A DNA stretch of 64,000 bases from Stappia sp. 28M-7 (lineage in GTDB: Bacteria > Pseudomonadota > Alphaproteobacteria > Rhizobiales > Stappiaceae). The stretch lies in assembly GCF_014252955.1 (NCBI RefSeq), contig NZ_JACMIA010000001.1:2750258-2814257 (forward strand), read 5' to 3'. Every line of letters begins with the position of its first letter. Position 1 is the stretch's first letter. Under the pieces are notes generated by a model. That model did no database searches and was not told the DNA's origin. It saw only the letters and a program-made list of their open reading frames with translations. Positions 1-10,440 of the stretch are shown in pieces. The position numbers and the translations under genes are program-made.

Positions 1-733
1 GCCCATCGAGCCGCGGCGGGCGCAGACCCATCCCCCAAAGCTCCGGGTCGTTGCGCCAGGTCTTTCCCTGCTCGCTGCCATGCACCTCATCGAGGACCGA
101 GGCCGGAATGCCGATATCGGCAAGCTCCACCCGCCCGGCGAGCAGGCGGCCTGGAAGCAGCAGATGGCCCGGCTTCAGACGAAAGAATGTCACCGTCCGA
201 CTGGCACGGATCGCCGGGCCCATCGCCCCGCCGCTCGCCCCGTTCACGCCCGACGGCAGGTCGACCGCCAGCACCGGAACGCCCGAGCCGTTGACCCGGT
301 CGATGGCCGCGCCCGCAACGCCCTCGATCGGACGCGAGAGCCCTGCCCCGAACAGCGCGTCGATCACCACCGACGCCTGCCCCGGCACACGGTCCAATGT
401 GTCCTGCGACAGGATGCCGACAGTCAGGCCCGCCGCCTGCATCTCGGAAAAGGCGAGCGCCGCATCGCCCGACAGGCGCTCGGGATCGCCGAGCAGCAAC
501 AGCTCGACGCGGTACCCCCGCTGGCGCAGGACCTTCGCGGCAACGAATCCGTCGCCGCCATTGTTGCCGGGGCCGGCCAGCACCAGGACTTGTCCCGAGT
601 GCCCGGCCATGCGGCTGCAGGCATCGGCCACCGCCAGCCCCGCGCGCCGCATCAGCTCGATGCCCGGCACGCCGCCGGCAATGGCGAGTGCATCCGCCCG
701 GCCCATCTCGCCGGGAGTGAGAAGTTCGATCAA
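1..733 (-). CDS. nnr: NAD(P)H-hydrate epimerase/dehydratase, N-terminal part (cut by window edge)
   Basis: Repairs hydrated NADH and NADPH. The visible part is the YjeF_N epimerase domain, which interconverts the R and S epimers of NAD(P)HX. It starts MIELLTPGEMGRADALAI and contains the Rossmann-like glycine motif AGPGNNGGDGF near residue 55, followed by a VIDALFGAGL stretch typical of the family. The frame is open from 733 to position 1, so the C-terminus, normally the ADP-dependent dehydratase, lies outside the window. I chose a TTG start because it overlaps the stop of the upstream VOC gene (TTGA), which implies translational coupling; no closer ATG fits. An nnr-glnB-glnA neighbourhood is common in Rhizobiales. 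Confident in the family; whether the dehydratase domain is fused cannot be seen here. Confidence 0.9.
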   Translation of the reverse strand, partial: MIELLTPGEMGRADALAIAGGVPGIELMRRAGLAVADACSRMAGHSGQVLVLAGPGNNGGDGFVAAKVLRQRGYRVELLLLGDPERLSGDAALAFSEMQAAGLTVGILSQDTLDRVPGQASVVIDALFGAGLSRPIEGVAGAAIDRVNGSGVPVLAVDLPSGVNGASGGAMGPAIRASRTVTFFRLKPGHLLLPGRLLAGRVELADIGIPASVLDEVHGSEQGKTWRNDPELWGMGLRPPRLDG

Positions 734-1134
734 GCACCGCCTCCGGCGATCACCACCGCCTGCGGCTCGGACAACTCGATCAGGTTGCCGTCGGGATCGC
801 GTATATAGACGGAGCGGAGCGGCGACTGGGCACCGGTACGCGAGACCGGCCCCTCCTCGATCGTCACGCCGGCCTCTTTCAGCCGCGCGATCGCCGCCTC
901 GAGCGAGGCCACCAGAAAGCACAGGTCGCCCGATCCGGCCGTCGGCTTGCGCGCGGCCGGAGAAAACTCCGCGCCCGCCTTGTGCAGGTTGATCTTCTGC
1001 GCACCGAAATGCAGCGCCCGCCGGCCGCCGCCGAACACCACCTCTTCCATGCCCAGCACGCCACAATAGAAACTGACGGTCTCGTCGATATCAGCGACCG
1101 TCAGGACCAGGTGGTCGAGCGCCTCGATCCGCAT
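730..1134 (-). CDS. VOC family (glyoxalase/bleomycin resistance-type) protein
   Basis: A 134-residue single-domain vicinal oxygen chelate protein. It opens MRIEALDHLVLTVADIDETV and contains the FYCGVLGMEEV motif and a YIRDPDGNLIEL ending, the typical beta-alpha-beta-beta-beta metal-binding module. His7 and the C-terminal Glu in NLIEL are the likely metal ligands. Such proteins may be lyases, dioxygenases or resistance proteins, and the substrate cannot be told. The frame is open further upstream, but the ATG at 1134 has a good AGGGAG ribosome-binding site and begins exactly at the domain start. The stop overlaps the start of nnr, so the two are probably co-transcribed. Confidence 0.85.
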   Translation of the reverse strand: MRIEALDHLVLTVADIDETVSFYCGVLGMEEVVFGGGRRALHFGAQKINLHKAGAEFSPAARKPTAGSGDLCFLVASLEAAIARLKEAGVTIEEGPVSRTGAQSPLRSVYIRDPDGNLIELSEPQAVVIAGGGA

Positions 1135-1472
1135 CCGTATCTCCCTGTCGTTCCCCAAACGCTTGATGCGACGCGCCTCCACGCAGGACGCCGCCGCGCC
1201 GCACCTGATGTTTGGCCGATTGGCACAGGCGCGCAAGCCGCTTTCGGGCAAACGCCCCCAGGGCTGCCCGCCAATTGTGCGAAACGGTCACGATCGAGGC
1301 AGCCCCGCCGGAGCCCCAACCCCGGAAAAGGTGGATTTGATGCCGCCAGATTCGCCTATTTATTGTTCAGCCCGCACAGTATTTAATCATCGCTGTGATA
1401 CCGAACGCTGGACGGCCCGGAAAACCCTGCTGGAATTGCCCGATTTGCAGGCTCTTTTTTCGGCAAGCAAAC

Positions 1473-1489
1473 TTGGCACGGGGCATGCT
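1473..1489 (+). promoter_or_regulatory. Sigma-54 (RpoN) promoter of glnB-glnA
   Basis: The sequence TTGGCACGGGGCATGCT has GG and GC separated by exactly 10 bases, matching the -24/-12 consensus TGGCACG-N4-TTGCW with one mismatch (A for the first T of the -12 block). Transcription would start near 1500, leaving a leader of about 59 bases before glnB. RpoN/NtrC control of glnB is well known in Rhizobiales. I did not find a convincing NtrC palindrome in the roughly 330 bases upstream, and I see no gene in 1135-1558. Confidence 0.75.
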
Positions 1490-1540
1490 AGTCAGGAGTT
1501 GGCACAGGCCCGGAACGGCCGGCATTTCGAAACCGAATGA

Positions 1541-1897
<357 letters not shown>

Positions 1898-2021
1898 GGC
1901 TCTGGCCGGACGACGGCCGAAACTTCCGGGCAGACCGGCAGATCCTGAAGCGGACTGCACGGCGGCCCATCTGCAAGAACCCTAACGGGACCGACCCCAA
2001 GGAAAACAGGGAACATCTTAA

Positions 2022-3431
2022 ATGACGAGCGCCAGCGACATTCTCAAGCAGATCAAGGACAAGGACATCAAGTTCGTCGACCTGCGGTTCTCCGATCCGC
2101 GCGGCAAGCTGCAGCACGTGACCATGGACGCAGGTCTGGTCGATGAGGACATGTTCGCTGAAGGCGTCGCCTTCGACGGCTCGTCCATCGCCGGCTGGAA
2201 GGCGATCAACGAGTCCGACATGACGCTCGTGCTCGACCCGGACACCGTCCATGTCGATCCGTTCTTCGCCCAGTCGACCATCTCGATCATCTGCGACATC
2301 ATCGACCCGGTCTCCGGCGAGGCTTACAACCGCGACCCGCGCACGACGGCCAAGAAGGCCGAGGCCTATGTCAGCTCGCTCGGCATCGGCGACACCGTGT
2401 ATGTCGGCCCGGAAGCCGAGTTCTTCATCTTCGACGACGTGCGTTTCTCGGCCGACCCGTACAACACGGGCTTCAGGATCGACAGCATGGAGCTGCCGTC
2501 GAACATGGGCTCCGAGTACGAGACGGGCAACCTCGGCCACCGTCCGCGCACCAAGGGCGGCTACTTCCCGGTTCCCCCGATCGACAGCTGCCAGGACATC
2601 CGTTCCGAGATGCTGACGGTCCTGACCGAGATGGGCGTCACCGTCGAGAAGCACCACCACGAGGTGGCGGCTGCCCAGCATGAGCTCGGCATCAAGTTCG
2701 ACACGCTGACCCGCAATGCCGACAAGATGCAGATCTACAAGTACGTCGTGCACCAGGTCGCCCATGCCTACGGCAAGACCGCGACCTTCATGCCGAAGCC
2801 TGTCTTCGGCGACAACGGCACTGGCATGCACGTGCACCAGTCGATCTGGAAGGACGGCAAGCCCGTCTTCGCCGGCAACCAGTACGCAGATCTGTCGGAG
2901 AGCTGCCTGTACTACATCGGCGGCATCCTGAAGCACGCCAAGGCCCTGAACGCCTTCACCAACCCGTCGACCAACTCCTACAAGCGTCTGGTCCCGGGCT
3001 ACGAGGCTCCGGTGCTGCTGGCCTACTCCTCGCGCAACCGTTCGGCCTCTTGCCGCATTCCCTTCACCTCTTCCCCGAAGGCGAAGCGCGTCGAGGTCCG
3101 CTTCCCGGATCCGGCAGCCAACCCGTATCTCGCTTTCGCGTCGATGCTGATGGCCGGCCTGGACGGCATCAAGAACAAGATCCACCCGGGCGACGCGATG
3201 GACAAGAACCTCTACGACCTGCCGCCGGAGGAGCTGAAGGAAATCCCGACCGTCTGCGGTTCGCTCCGCGAGGCTCTGGAGTCGCTCGACGCCGACCGCG
3301 AGTTCCTGAAGGCCGGTGGCGTCATGGACGACGACCAGATCGACGCCTACATCGAGCTGAAGATGGAAGAGAACATGCGGTACGAGATGACCCCGCATCC
3401 GGTCGAGTACGACATGTACTACTCGGTCTGA
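2022..3431 (+). CDS. glnA: Glutamine synthetase type I
   Basis: Catalyses ATP-dependent amidation of glutamate to glutamine as a dodecamer in the cytoplasm. The 469 residues are the normal GSI length. Visible family signatures are [14 protein letters not shown], the PEAEFF metal ligands, the ATP-binding [19 protein letters not shown] block and NLYDLPPEE. Tyr398 in the last of these is the adenylylation site used by GlnE, so the enzyme should be under covalent control. It follows glnB, which regulates that adenylylation, and is probably read from the same transcript. A strong terminator follows. Codon use is strongly biased to C/G third positions, as expected for a highly expressed gene. Confidence 0.98.
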   Translation: MTSASDILKQIKDKDIKFVDLRFSDPRGKLQHVTMDAGLVDEDMFAEGVAFDGSSIAGWKAINESDMTLVLDPDTVHVDPFFAQSTISIICDIIDPVSGEAYNRDPRTTAKKAEAYVSSLGIGDTVYVGPEAEFFIFDDVRFSADPYNTGFRIDSMELPSNMGSEYETGNLGHRPRTKGGYFPVPPIDSCQDIRSEMLTVLTEMGVTVEKHHHEVAAAQHELGIKFDTLTRNADKMQIYKYVVHQVAHAYGKTATFMPKPVFGDNGTGMHVHQSIWKDGKPVFAGNQYADLSESCLYYIGGILKHAKALNAFTNPSTNSYKRLVPGYEAPVLLAYSSRNRSASCRIPFTSSPKAKRVEVRFPDPAANPYLAFASMLMAGLDGIKNKIHPGDAMDKNLYDLPPEELKEIPTVCGSLREALESLDADREFLKAGGVMDDDQIDAYIELKMEENMRYEMTPHPVEYDMYYSV

Positions 3432-3474
3432 TCCGCAAGGCTCCGGCCAAGCGATCTTCCGCAAAGACAGGAAA

Positions 3475-3502
3475 CCCCCGGCGTCATCCGCCGGGGGTTT
3501 TT
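3475..3502 (+). terminator. Rho-independent terminator after glnA
   Basis: Nine-base-pair GC stem (CCCCCGGCG with CGCCGGGGG), five-base loop and a run of five T. It sits between the convergent glnA and cyclase genes. The reverse strand has a short A/T-flanked stem too, so it may work in both directions. Confidence 0.9.
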
Positions 3503-3528
3503 CGTTTCTTCCGCAGTACGAAGGCCGA

Positions 3529-4353
3529 TCAGACCAGCGCGAAGACGCGGCTCGGACCACCCGTCGCGCCCTTGATCTTCGGCGCACCGACGACCAGCGT
3601 CGCCCCCGTGGCCGGCACCTCGTCGAGGCCGGCAAGGCATTCCAGCCCCCAGCGACCGGACGGCAACCACGTGTAGTGCGTGTCGAAGGTCTTGGAGGCG
3701 CCGTGGTCGAGCGACAACGTGTCGACGGCGATGCCGACCACGCCCTTCTCCATCAGGTAGAGGCAGGCCTCCTTGGAAAAACCGGGGAAGTGCATCGCGC
3801 CTTCGGCATCGGCATTGCGGTAGCGTTCGCTCGCCACATGCTGCGCCCAGCCGGAATTCATCGCGACGCAGCCGCCGGCTGGCACATCGCCATGCGCCGC
3901 CTCGAAGGCCTTGAGATCGTCGACCGAAAGCTGGTGATCGGGATCGGCAGCAGCCTTTTCGCGAATATCGACGACGGCCAGCGGCACGATCAGCTGATCC
4001 ATCGGGATCTCGTCGGCACCGACCCCGTCTGCCGAGAAGTGCAGCGGGGCATCGAGATGCGTGCCGGTGTGCTCGTCGAGATGCCATTGGTACATGTTGA
4101 AGCCGTCCTTGGAGAACTCCGCCGTCCGCTCCATCCGCAGCTGCGGCTTGCCGAAGAAGGTCGGGAAATCCTCACCCAGCGCATGGGTCAGATCGACGGC
4201 ACGGGTGAACGAGACATCGGCAGCATGGGCCGCGCGCGGTGGCGGAAAGGCGGCGAAGACGGCAGCTCCCGCCGTCGTGCCGACGAGCCCCTTGAGCAAT
4301 CCGCGGCGGCTCAGCCGGCGCGCAACGACTTCCTGGCATCCTGGAACGCACAT
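3529..4353 (-). CDS. Tat-exported cyclase family protein (kynurenine formamidase-like fold)
   Basis: A 274-residue metal-dependent hydrolase of the cyclase family (PF04199). The N-terminus carries a twin-arginine signal (RRLSRRGLLKG at residues 12-22) and a hydrophobic stretch ending in an AHA cleavage site near residue 44, so the folded enzyme is probably exported to the periplasm. The HTGTHLDAPLH motif at residues 95-105 is the metal-binding signature, and VDTLSLDHG is a second conserved block. Members act on N-formylkynurenine, isatin or other cyclic amides; the substrate here is unknown. It stands alone, converging on glnA and divergent from the ABC-F gene. Cytoplasmic kynurenine formamidases lack a signal, so this is probably not kynB. 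Confidence 0.85.
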   Translation of the reverse strand: MCVPGCQEVVARRLSRRGLLKGLVGTTAGAAVFAAFPPPRAAHAADVSFTRAVDLTHALGEDFPTFFGKPQLRMERTAEFSKDGFNMYQWHLDEHTGTHLDAPLHFSADGVGADEIPMDQLIVPLAVVDIREKAAADPDHQLSVDDLKAFEAAHGDVPAGGCVAMNSGWAQHVASERYRNADAEGAMHFPGFSKEACLYLMEKGVVGIAVDTLSLDHGASKTFDTHYTWLPSGRWGLECLAGLDEVPATGATLVVGAPKIKGATGGPSRVFALV

Positions 4354-4494
4354 GTCTGTTTCCCCTCTTCTGGAACAGGTTGCCTACCATCCTAGGCAGC
4401 GTTCGCGCCGGCCTGCAATCGGCCTTTCGCCGGACCGCCATGGCAGCCTTCCTCCCTCTTGCGCCGTCCCGCATTTCCGGCCATTGATCCGCCC

Positions 4495-6393
<1,899 letters not shown>

Positions 6394-6413
6394 ACCGCGC
6401 GCGAGGAGACACA

Positions 6414-7112
6414 ATGGCGACGCTGACGACCATCGGCTTCGACGCAGACGACACGCTCTGGCACAACGAGCGCAACTTCCGCCTGACGGAGGAGCGCTTC
6501 ACCGATCTGCTCGCCGACTATAGCGACAAGGACAATCTCACCGAACGGCTGCTCGCCGCGGAACGGCGCAACTTGCGCCTTTACGGCTACGGGGTGAAGG
6601 GGTTCACCCTGTCGATGATCGAGACAGCCATCGAGGTGACGGAAGGAAAGGCGCCCGCGTCGGTGATCGGCGAGATCCTGGATGCCGGCCGCAACATGCT
6701 CTCGCACCCCGTGGAGCCGCTTCCTCATGTGGAGGAGACCCTTCAGGCCTTGAAAGGCAGCTTCCGTCTGGTGCTGATCACCAAAGGCGATCTCTTCGAC
6801 CAGGAACGCAAGGTGGCGGAATCCGGTCTCGGGGATCATTTCGATGCGGTCGAGATCGTGCCGGAAAAGACCGCCGAAACCTATCGCACCCTGTTCGCCC
6901 GCCATGGCGATGGTCCGGGACGGGCCATGATGGTCGGCAACTCGCTGAAGTCGGACGTGGTCCCGGCACTGGATGCCGGCAGCCACGGCGTCCATGTGCC
7001 CTACGAGATCACCTGGGCTCTGGAACATGCCGACGTGCCGGCCGGCCGCGACCGCTTTCACCAGGTCGCCCATCTTGGCGAATTGCAGGCCCTGCTCTCG
7101 CGGCTGGCATAA
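6414..7112 (+). CDS. HAD superfamily hydrolase
   Basis: A 232-residue phosphatase-like protein. Motif I is FDADDTLWHNE, with both catalytic aspartates, motif II is LITKG, motif III is the Lys around EKTAETY, and motif IV is GNSLKSDVVPA. All HAD catalytic residues are present, and the helical insert after motif I suggests a C1-type cap. The start ATG is preceded by GAGGAGA. It probably shares the transcript of the ABC-F gene (20-base gap). Substrate unknown; family members are often phosphoglycolate- or nucleotide-like phosphatases. Confidence 0.88.
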   Translation: MATLTTIGFDADDTLWHNERNFRLTEERFTDLLADYSDKDNLTERLLAAERRNLRLYGYGVKGFTLSMIETAIEVTEGKAPASVIGEILDAGRNMLSHPVEPLPHVEETLQALKGSFRLVLITKGDLFDQERKVAESGLGDHFDAVEIVPEKTAETYRTLFARHGDGPGRAMMVGNSLKSDVVPALDAGSHGVHVPYEITWALEHADVPAGRDRFHQVAHLGELQALLSRLA

Positions 7113-7127
7113 GCGGGCCGGAGGCCG

Positions 7128-7143
7128 GGGCTAAGCCCCTTTC
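7128..7143. terminator. Short hairpin between convergent HAD and GGDEF genes
   Basis: GGGGC-TAA-GCCCC followed by TTT, overlapping the stop codon of the GGDEF gene. The stem is only five pairs, so a role as a weak bidirectional terminator is tentative. Confidence 0.35.
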
Positions 7144-8543
7144 TCGTCGCAGGTCTCGTCCATTTGCGGATGATATTCCAGTGCCCGGAACTTGCCCGCA
7201 GCCTTGGCCTGGTACATCGCCACATCGGCACGGCGCATGAGTTCGGCCGGGTCGATCGGCTCCTGGGTCGAGGCGTGCCCGATACTTGCCGTCACCTGCA
7301 GCTGATGGCGCCCGACGATGAAGGGGCGCGAGAACGCATCGATGACCTGTTGCGCCAGAACTTCCGGCGGCATGTCGCCTCGCTGAGCCAGCGCGAACTC
7401 GTCGCCGCCAAGTCGGCCGGCCGCGACGAAGTGATTGCCGAAGCCGGCAAGCCTGACGGCCACCGCGGCAATCAACAGATCGCCGACCGCATGCCCCCAG
7501 GTGTCGTTGACCTGCTTGAACCCATCAAGGTCCAGCATGTGCAGAGCCAGCGGACGTGAGGCAGAGACGTCCGCGACCAGCGTTTCAAGCGTCTCGACAA
7601 AACCGCTGCGGTTGAGCGTCCCCGTCAGCGTGTCGCGCTTGGCCTCGTATTCGGCGGCAGCCGCGATACGGCGCAAGCGCAGCGATTCGATGAAGCCGGC
7701 GGCCAGCACCATCAGAAGGAAGACGACGAGCGTTGCACCGGCCAGGACCAGCAGCGAACGATGGTTTTCGAACGCCTGGTCTCCCGGCTTCCGGCTCGGC
7801 CAGGTCAGATAGGCGAGCGCCTTGCCCGTAGGGTCCTCCAGCGCAAGGTTGAGCTTGTCGTCCGCTCTTGTGGGAGCAAGGGCGAGCCCCGCGATCTGGT
7901 AGTCGGCGGAAATCGTCGAGATGATCTCGTCGTCGATGCTCTTGAACAGGAACAGGACGGGCGCATCGGGAACAGGCCCTGCGAAAGGCTGGATCGTCAT
8001 TGCAGCCGTGGAGACGACGTCACCGTCCATCGACATGAAGGCAGTGACCGGCATGTTCGTGGCCTTGGCGCGCCGTACCTGCTCGAGGATCAACGCCGCC
8101 ACCTCGCCGGAGGGAGAAAACGGCGCTCCCTTGTCATAAGCGGCGATCACCGTCAGGTCCGGGCGGTAGACGATCAAACCGTCGTAGAGCGGGTAGTTTA
8201 CGGTCGGGTCTCCCCACGTCTGACGGATCCAGTTGGCGCCGTCGCTGGAGCTTACCGCTTCATACCCCTCGTCCCACAAGGAGTTGTCGCGCACCACCAT
8301 CGACAGCCCACGCCCCAGCGTCGCAACGGCAGCGGCGGCGGCCGAGATCGCGCGCTGGTCATCGATGTCATTCGCCGTGTGCCGCATGGACAGAACGACA
8401 TGCGAAACGATGAGCACCAGCCCCAGGGCGACCGCAAGAAAGAGGCCGGTCGCCGCAGAGATCGACCAGATTTGGCCATGGGTAACGAGTGGACGGGTGT
8501 CCGACCGCGGCAGCGCGCCGCCTCGAGCCTTATCCTGTCCCAT
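7131..8543 (-). CDS. Membrane diguanylate cyclase with periplasmic CHASE4-type sensor
   Basis: Makes the second messenger cyclic di-GMP. From ATG 8543 it is 470 residues. A first membrane segment (ISAATGLFLAVALGLVLIVS) is followed by a periplasmic domain whose DNSLWDEGYEA motif is characteristic of CHASE4 sensors, then a second membrane segment (LLVLAGATLVVFLLMVLAAG). The cytoplasmic C-terminus is a GGDEF domain with an intact GRLGGDEFAL active site. No RxxD inhibitory site lies five residues before GGDEF, so product feedback at a classical I-site is not expected. No EAL domain follows. A GTG at 8594 would add 17 residues. The region upstream (8544-8712) is unusually AT-rich around 8650-8690 and probably holds its promoter. 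The sensed signal is unknown. Confidence 0.9.
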   Translation of the reverse strand: MGQDKARGGALPRSDTRPLVTHGQIWSISAATGLFLAVALGLVLIVSHVVLSMRHTANDIDDQRAISAAAAAVATLGRGLSMVVRDNSLWDEGYEAVSSSDGANWIRQTWGDPTVNYPLYDGLIVYRPDLTVIAAYDKGAPFSPSGEVAALILEQVRRAKATNMPVTAFMSMDGDVVSTAAMTIQPFAGPVPDAPVLFLFKSIDDEIISTISADYQIAGLALAPTRADDKLNLALEDPTGKALAYLTWPSRKPGDQAFENHRSLLVLAGATLVVFLLMVLAAGFIESLRLRRIAAAAEYEAKRDTLTGTLNRSGFVETLETLVADVSASRPLALHMLDLDGFKQVNDTWGHAVGDLLIAAVAVRLAGFGNHFVAAGRLGGDEFALAQRGDMPPEVLAQQVIDAFSRPFIVGRHQLQVTASIGHASTQEPIDPAELMRRADVAMYQAKAAGKFRALEYHPQMDETCDEKGA

Positions 8544-8712
8544 CACGCTCAATCCACCTCGCGCACTCTTCGCCGTCCACGGGAACCGTTCCACGCCGTT
8601 TTGACGCGCGACCCGACGCTCGATCGAACCTCACGGCTCGCCTGCGTAAGCCTTTTTACTTAACTTAGTTCATATACATCGACACTTCATCCCTGATGCG
8701 CCGGCCTCGGCA

Positions 8713-9420
8713 TTATTCCGTCCGCCGCCAGACGTCACGGACATGCCCAATAACGCGCTCCCCCTTGCGGATCTCGTAAGGGTGGCGGTCGATGTGCTCC
8801 AGCCCCAGCGTGGAAAAGCGCTCGAGCTCGGATGGCGTCAAGGGCCAGGGAGGTCCGTCCGGCATACTCCCTTCCGGTGCCGTGCGTGTCAGCACCAGGA
8901 GCCTGCCGCCCGGCGCAACGAGGGAGGCGACGGCGGCAAAGGCGCGCTCGCGCAGATCCCCCGAGAGCGCCTGCAGCGTATAGCATTCATGCACCAGATC
9001 GAAACCGCCGGACCACTCGGCCGGCAGGTCGAACAGGTCGCCGGCGCGGTAATCGACAGTGCTTTCGGGGAACCGCTGGCGCGCCCATTCCACCGCCCTT
9101 TGCGACAGGTCGAATCCGGTGGTGCGATAGCCGGCCGCTGCCAGCGCCTCGGCGTTGTCGCCGAGCCCGCACCCCACATCGACGGCACGCGCGCCTTTGC
9201 CAGGATGCGCGGCCAGCCAATCGACCAGCTCCGCCTTGGGAGCAAGATCTGCCCAAGGCACGGCAGCCGCGTCGCCGCCGGCCGTCTCGTAGACCGCGTC
9301 GAACCAGGCGGAGCGATCCTCCCGCTTGCCGCCCTTGGCGCCCAAAAGCCCGTCGAGCCGTTCGCGCGCCGCATCCCGTCGGTCCATGAAGCCCGGCTTG
9401 TCCGCCCCCGCCCCGCTCAC
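8713..9420 (-). CDS. Class I SAM-dependent methyltransferase
   Basis: A 235-residue Rossmann methyltransferase. The SAM-binding motif I VDVGCGLGDNAEAL is followed by an acidic residue in TTGFDLSQRAVEWA, and by the post-motif LVAPGGRLLVLTRT. The GTG start at 9420 overlaps the stop of holC (GTGA) and has GGGAG in front, indicating coupled translation. An in-frame ATG at 9387 is an alternative and would remove 11 residues. The substrate is unknown; similar small-molecule thiol/halide-type methyltransferases share this layout. Neighbours (pepA-holC) give no clue to function. Confidence 0.85.
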   Translation of the reverse strand: MSGAGADKPGFMDRRDAARERLDGLLGAKGGKREDRSAWFDAVYETAGGDAAAVPWADLAPKAELVDWLAAHPGKGARAVDVGCGLGDNAEALAAAGYRTTGFDLSQRAVEWARQRFPESTVDYRAGDLFDLPAEWSGGFDLVHECYTLQALSGDLRERAFAAVASLVAPGGRLLVLTRTAPEGSMPDGPPWPLTPSELERFSTLGLEHIDRHPYEIRKGERVIGHVRDVWRRTE

Positions 9421-9866
9421 GCCTTCTTCTCCCAGCGCCCGGCCTCGTTCTGCTGCCAATAGGTGATGTCGTGCCCCGCCTCCTTCATCGCCTTCCAGTG
9501 CCGACGGGCATCCGCGACCGCTTCCGGGTCCTGCCCGTCGAACAGGAAGACCCCGCGCTGATAGGGAGCGAGATCGGGCGGGCTCGCCCGGTCGACGAGA
9601 AAGCGAACCACCGCGCCGTTCGGGTTTTCCTCGCCGTCGGTCAGGTAGATCGGCTGCGCCTGCGCATGCCCGTCGGCCGCCGTGCCGTGCGGCAGGAAGG
9701 CATCGTCGCGATAGGTCCACAGCCACGAATCGAGCGCCTCGCACCGTTCGCGCGAGCCGGCCTGGACGACGCAGCGCCAGCCCCTGCCAAGACAGGTCTC
9801 CAGCAGGGCGGGCAGCGCCTGTTCCAGCGGCTGGCGCGTCAGATGGTAGAACAGAACCTCGCTCAT
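9417..9866 (-). CDS. holC: DNA polymerase III chi subunit
   Basis: Accessory protein of the clamp-loader complex that links the polymerase to single-stranded DNA-binding protein. The 149-residue product begins MSEVLFYHLTRQPLEQALPALLE and includes the family blocks GWRCVVQAGSRERCEALDSWLWTY and FLFDG. The ATG at 9866 has GGGAGCGGA upstream; the longer open frame to 9953 is not conserved-looking. It lies downstream of pepA on the same strand, the usual alphaproteobacterial order, though 574 bases and an oppositely directed small gene separate them. Confidence 0.9.
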   Translation of the reverse strand: MSEVLFYHLTRQPLEQALPALLETCLGRGWRCVVQAGSRERCEALDSWLWTYRDDAFLPHGTAADGHAQAQPIYLTDGEENPNGAVVRFLVDRASPPDLAPYQRGVFLFDGQDPEAVADARRHWKAMKEAGHDITYWQQNEAGRWEKKA

Positions 9867-10172
9867 TCCGCTCCCCGCTTGTGCAGTGCGGCAGTCCTGC
9901 AACAGCCTTGGTGCGAAGTGCCGTGGGGTGAGAAACGGGCTTTGATTTGCCAATGATTCACGATTAACGGTTTCCCAACTTCGGCCCGGCAGAGTGATGA
10001 CCGGGCTGGACCCGGCCGATTCGGCAAACGCTTCGCGCCACGCGCTGTTCCCTCATCTTTCCTGTGGTTGCCGTCACAACGGCCTCGGCAGGAACGGGAT
10101 AGCTTGGGCCAGACGAAAGCGAATGCCGGGACGGTAGAGCCGTCACCGCGCCGGGGCAACGGGAGACATTCG

Positions 10173-10295
10173 ATGGCTGTGCGGATTGCTTTGTTTTTCG
10201 GTCTCGTGCTCGGTCTCGCCGGCGTGACCACGGCTATGGGAACGGTGGTTGTGGAGCCGACCAGCGGCGCCTGCGAATCCTACAAGACCTGCTGA
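10173..10295 (+). CDS. Small hydrophobic 40-residue protein of unknown function
   Basis: Short open frame with a good ribosome-binding site (GGGAGA seven bases before ATG). The product has a hydrophobic N-terminal segment (IALFFGLVLGLAGVTTAMG) that could be an uncleaved anchor or a signal peptide, and a 16-residue tail with two cysteines (GACESYKTC). I do not recognise it. It is followed by a small GC hairpin (10311-10331) and a strong terminator (10354-10375), so it looks like a self-contained transcription unit. It lies between holC and pepA, both on the other strand. Support is from the start region, composition and terminator, not from homology. Confidence 0.55.
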   Translation: MAVRIALFFGLVLGLAGVTTAMGTVVVEPTSGACESYKTC

Positions 10296-10353
10296 AGACA
10301 CTCCGCCCCTGCGGCACCGCAAACGGTGCCGCCAGACGGACGGAACGAAAAAA

Positions 10354-10375
10354 CCCGCCACCAGGCGGGTTTTTT
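10354..10375. terminator. Bidirectional Rho-independent terminator
   Basis: CCCGCC-ACCA-GGCGGG stem preceded by seven A and followed by six T. It can end the small-protein transcript on the plus strand and the pepA transcript, whose gene ends at 10441, on the minus strand. Confidence 0.88.
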
Positions 10376-10440
10376 GTTGCCTGCAGCACCAGGGGCCGGC
10401 ACAGCCGCGGGACGCCCCGCGACCATGCCGTCCCTCTGCC

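Noticed and set aside
1180-1240. Second sigma-54-like sequence (TTGGCACAGGCGCG) upstream of glnB
   Set aside because: The GC element is not 10 bases from GG, so the spacing rule fails.
8640-8690. TTAAC sequences in the AT-rich promoter region of the GGDEF gene as a CtrA site
   Set aside because: No second TTAA at seven-base spacing.
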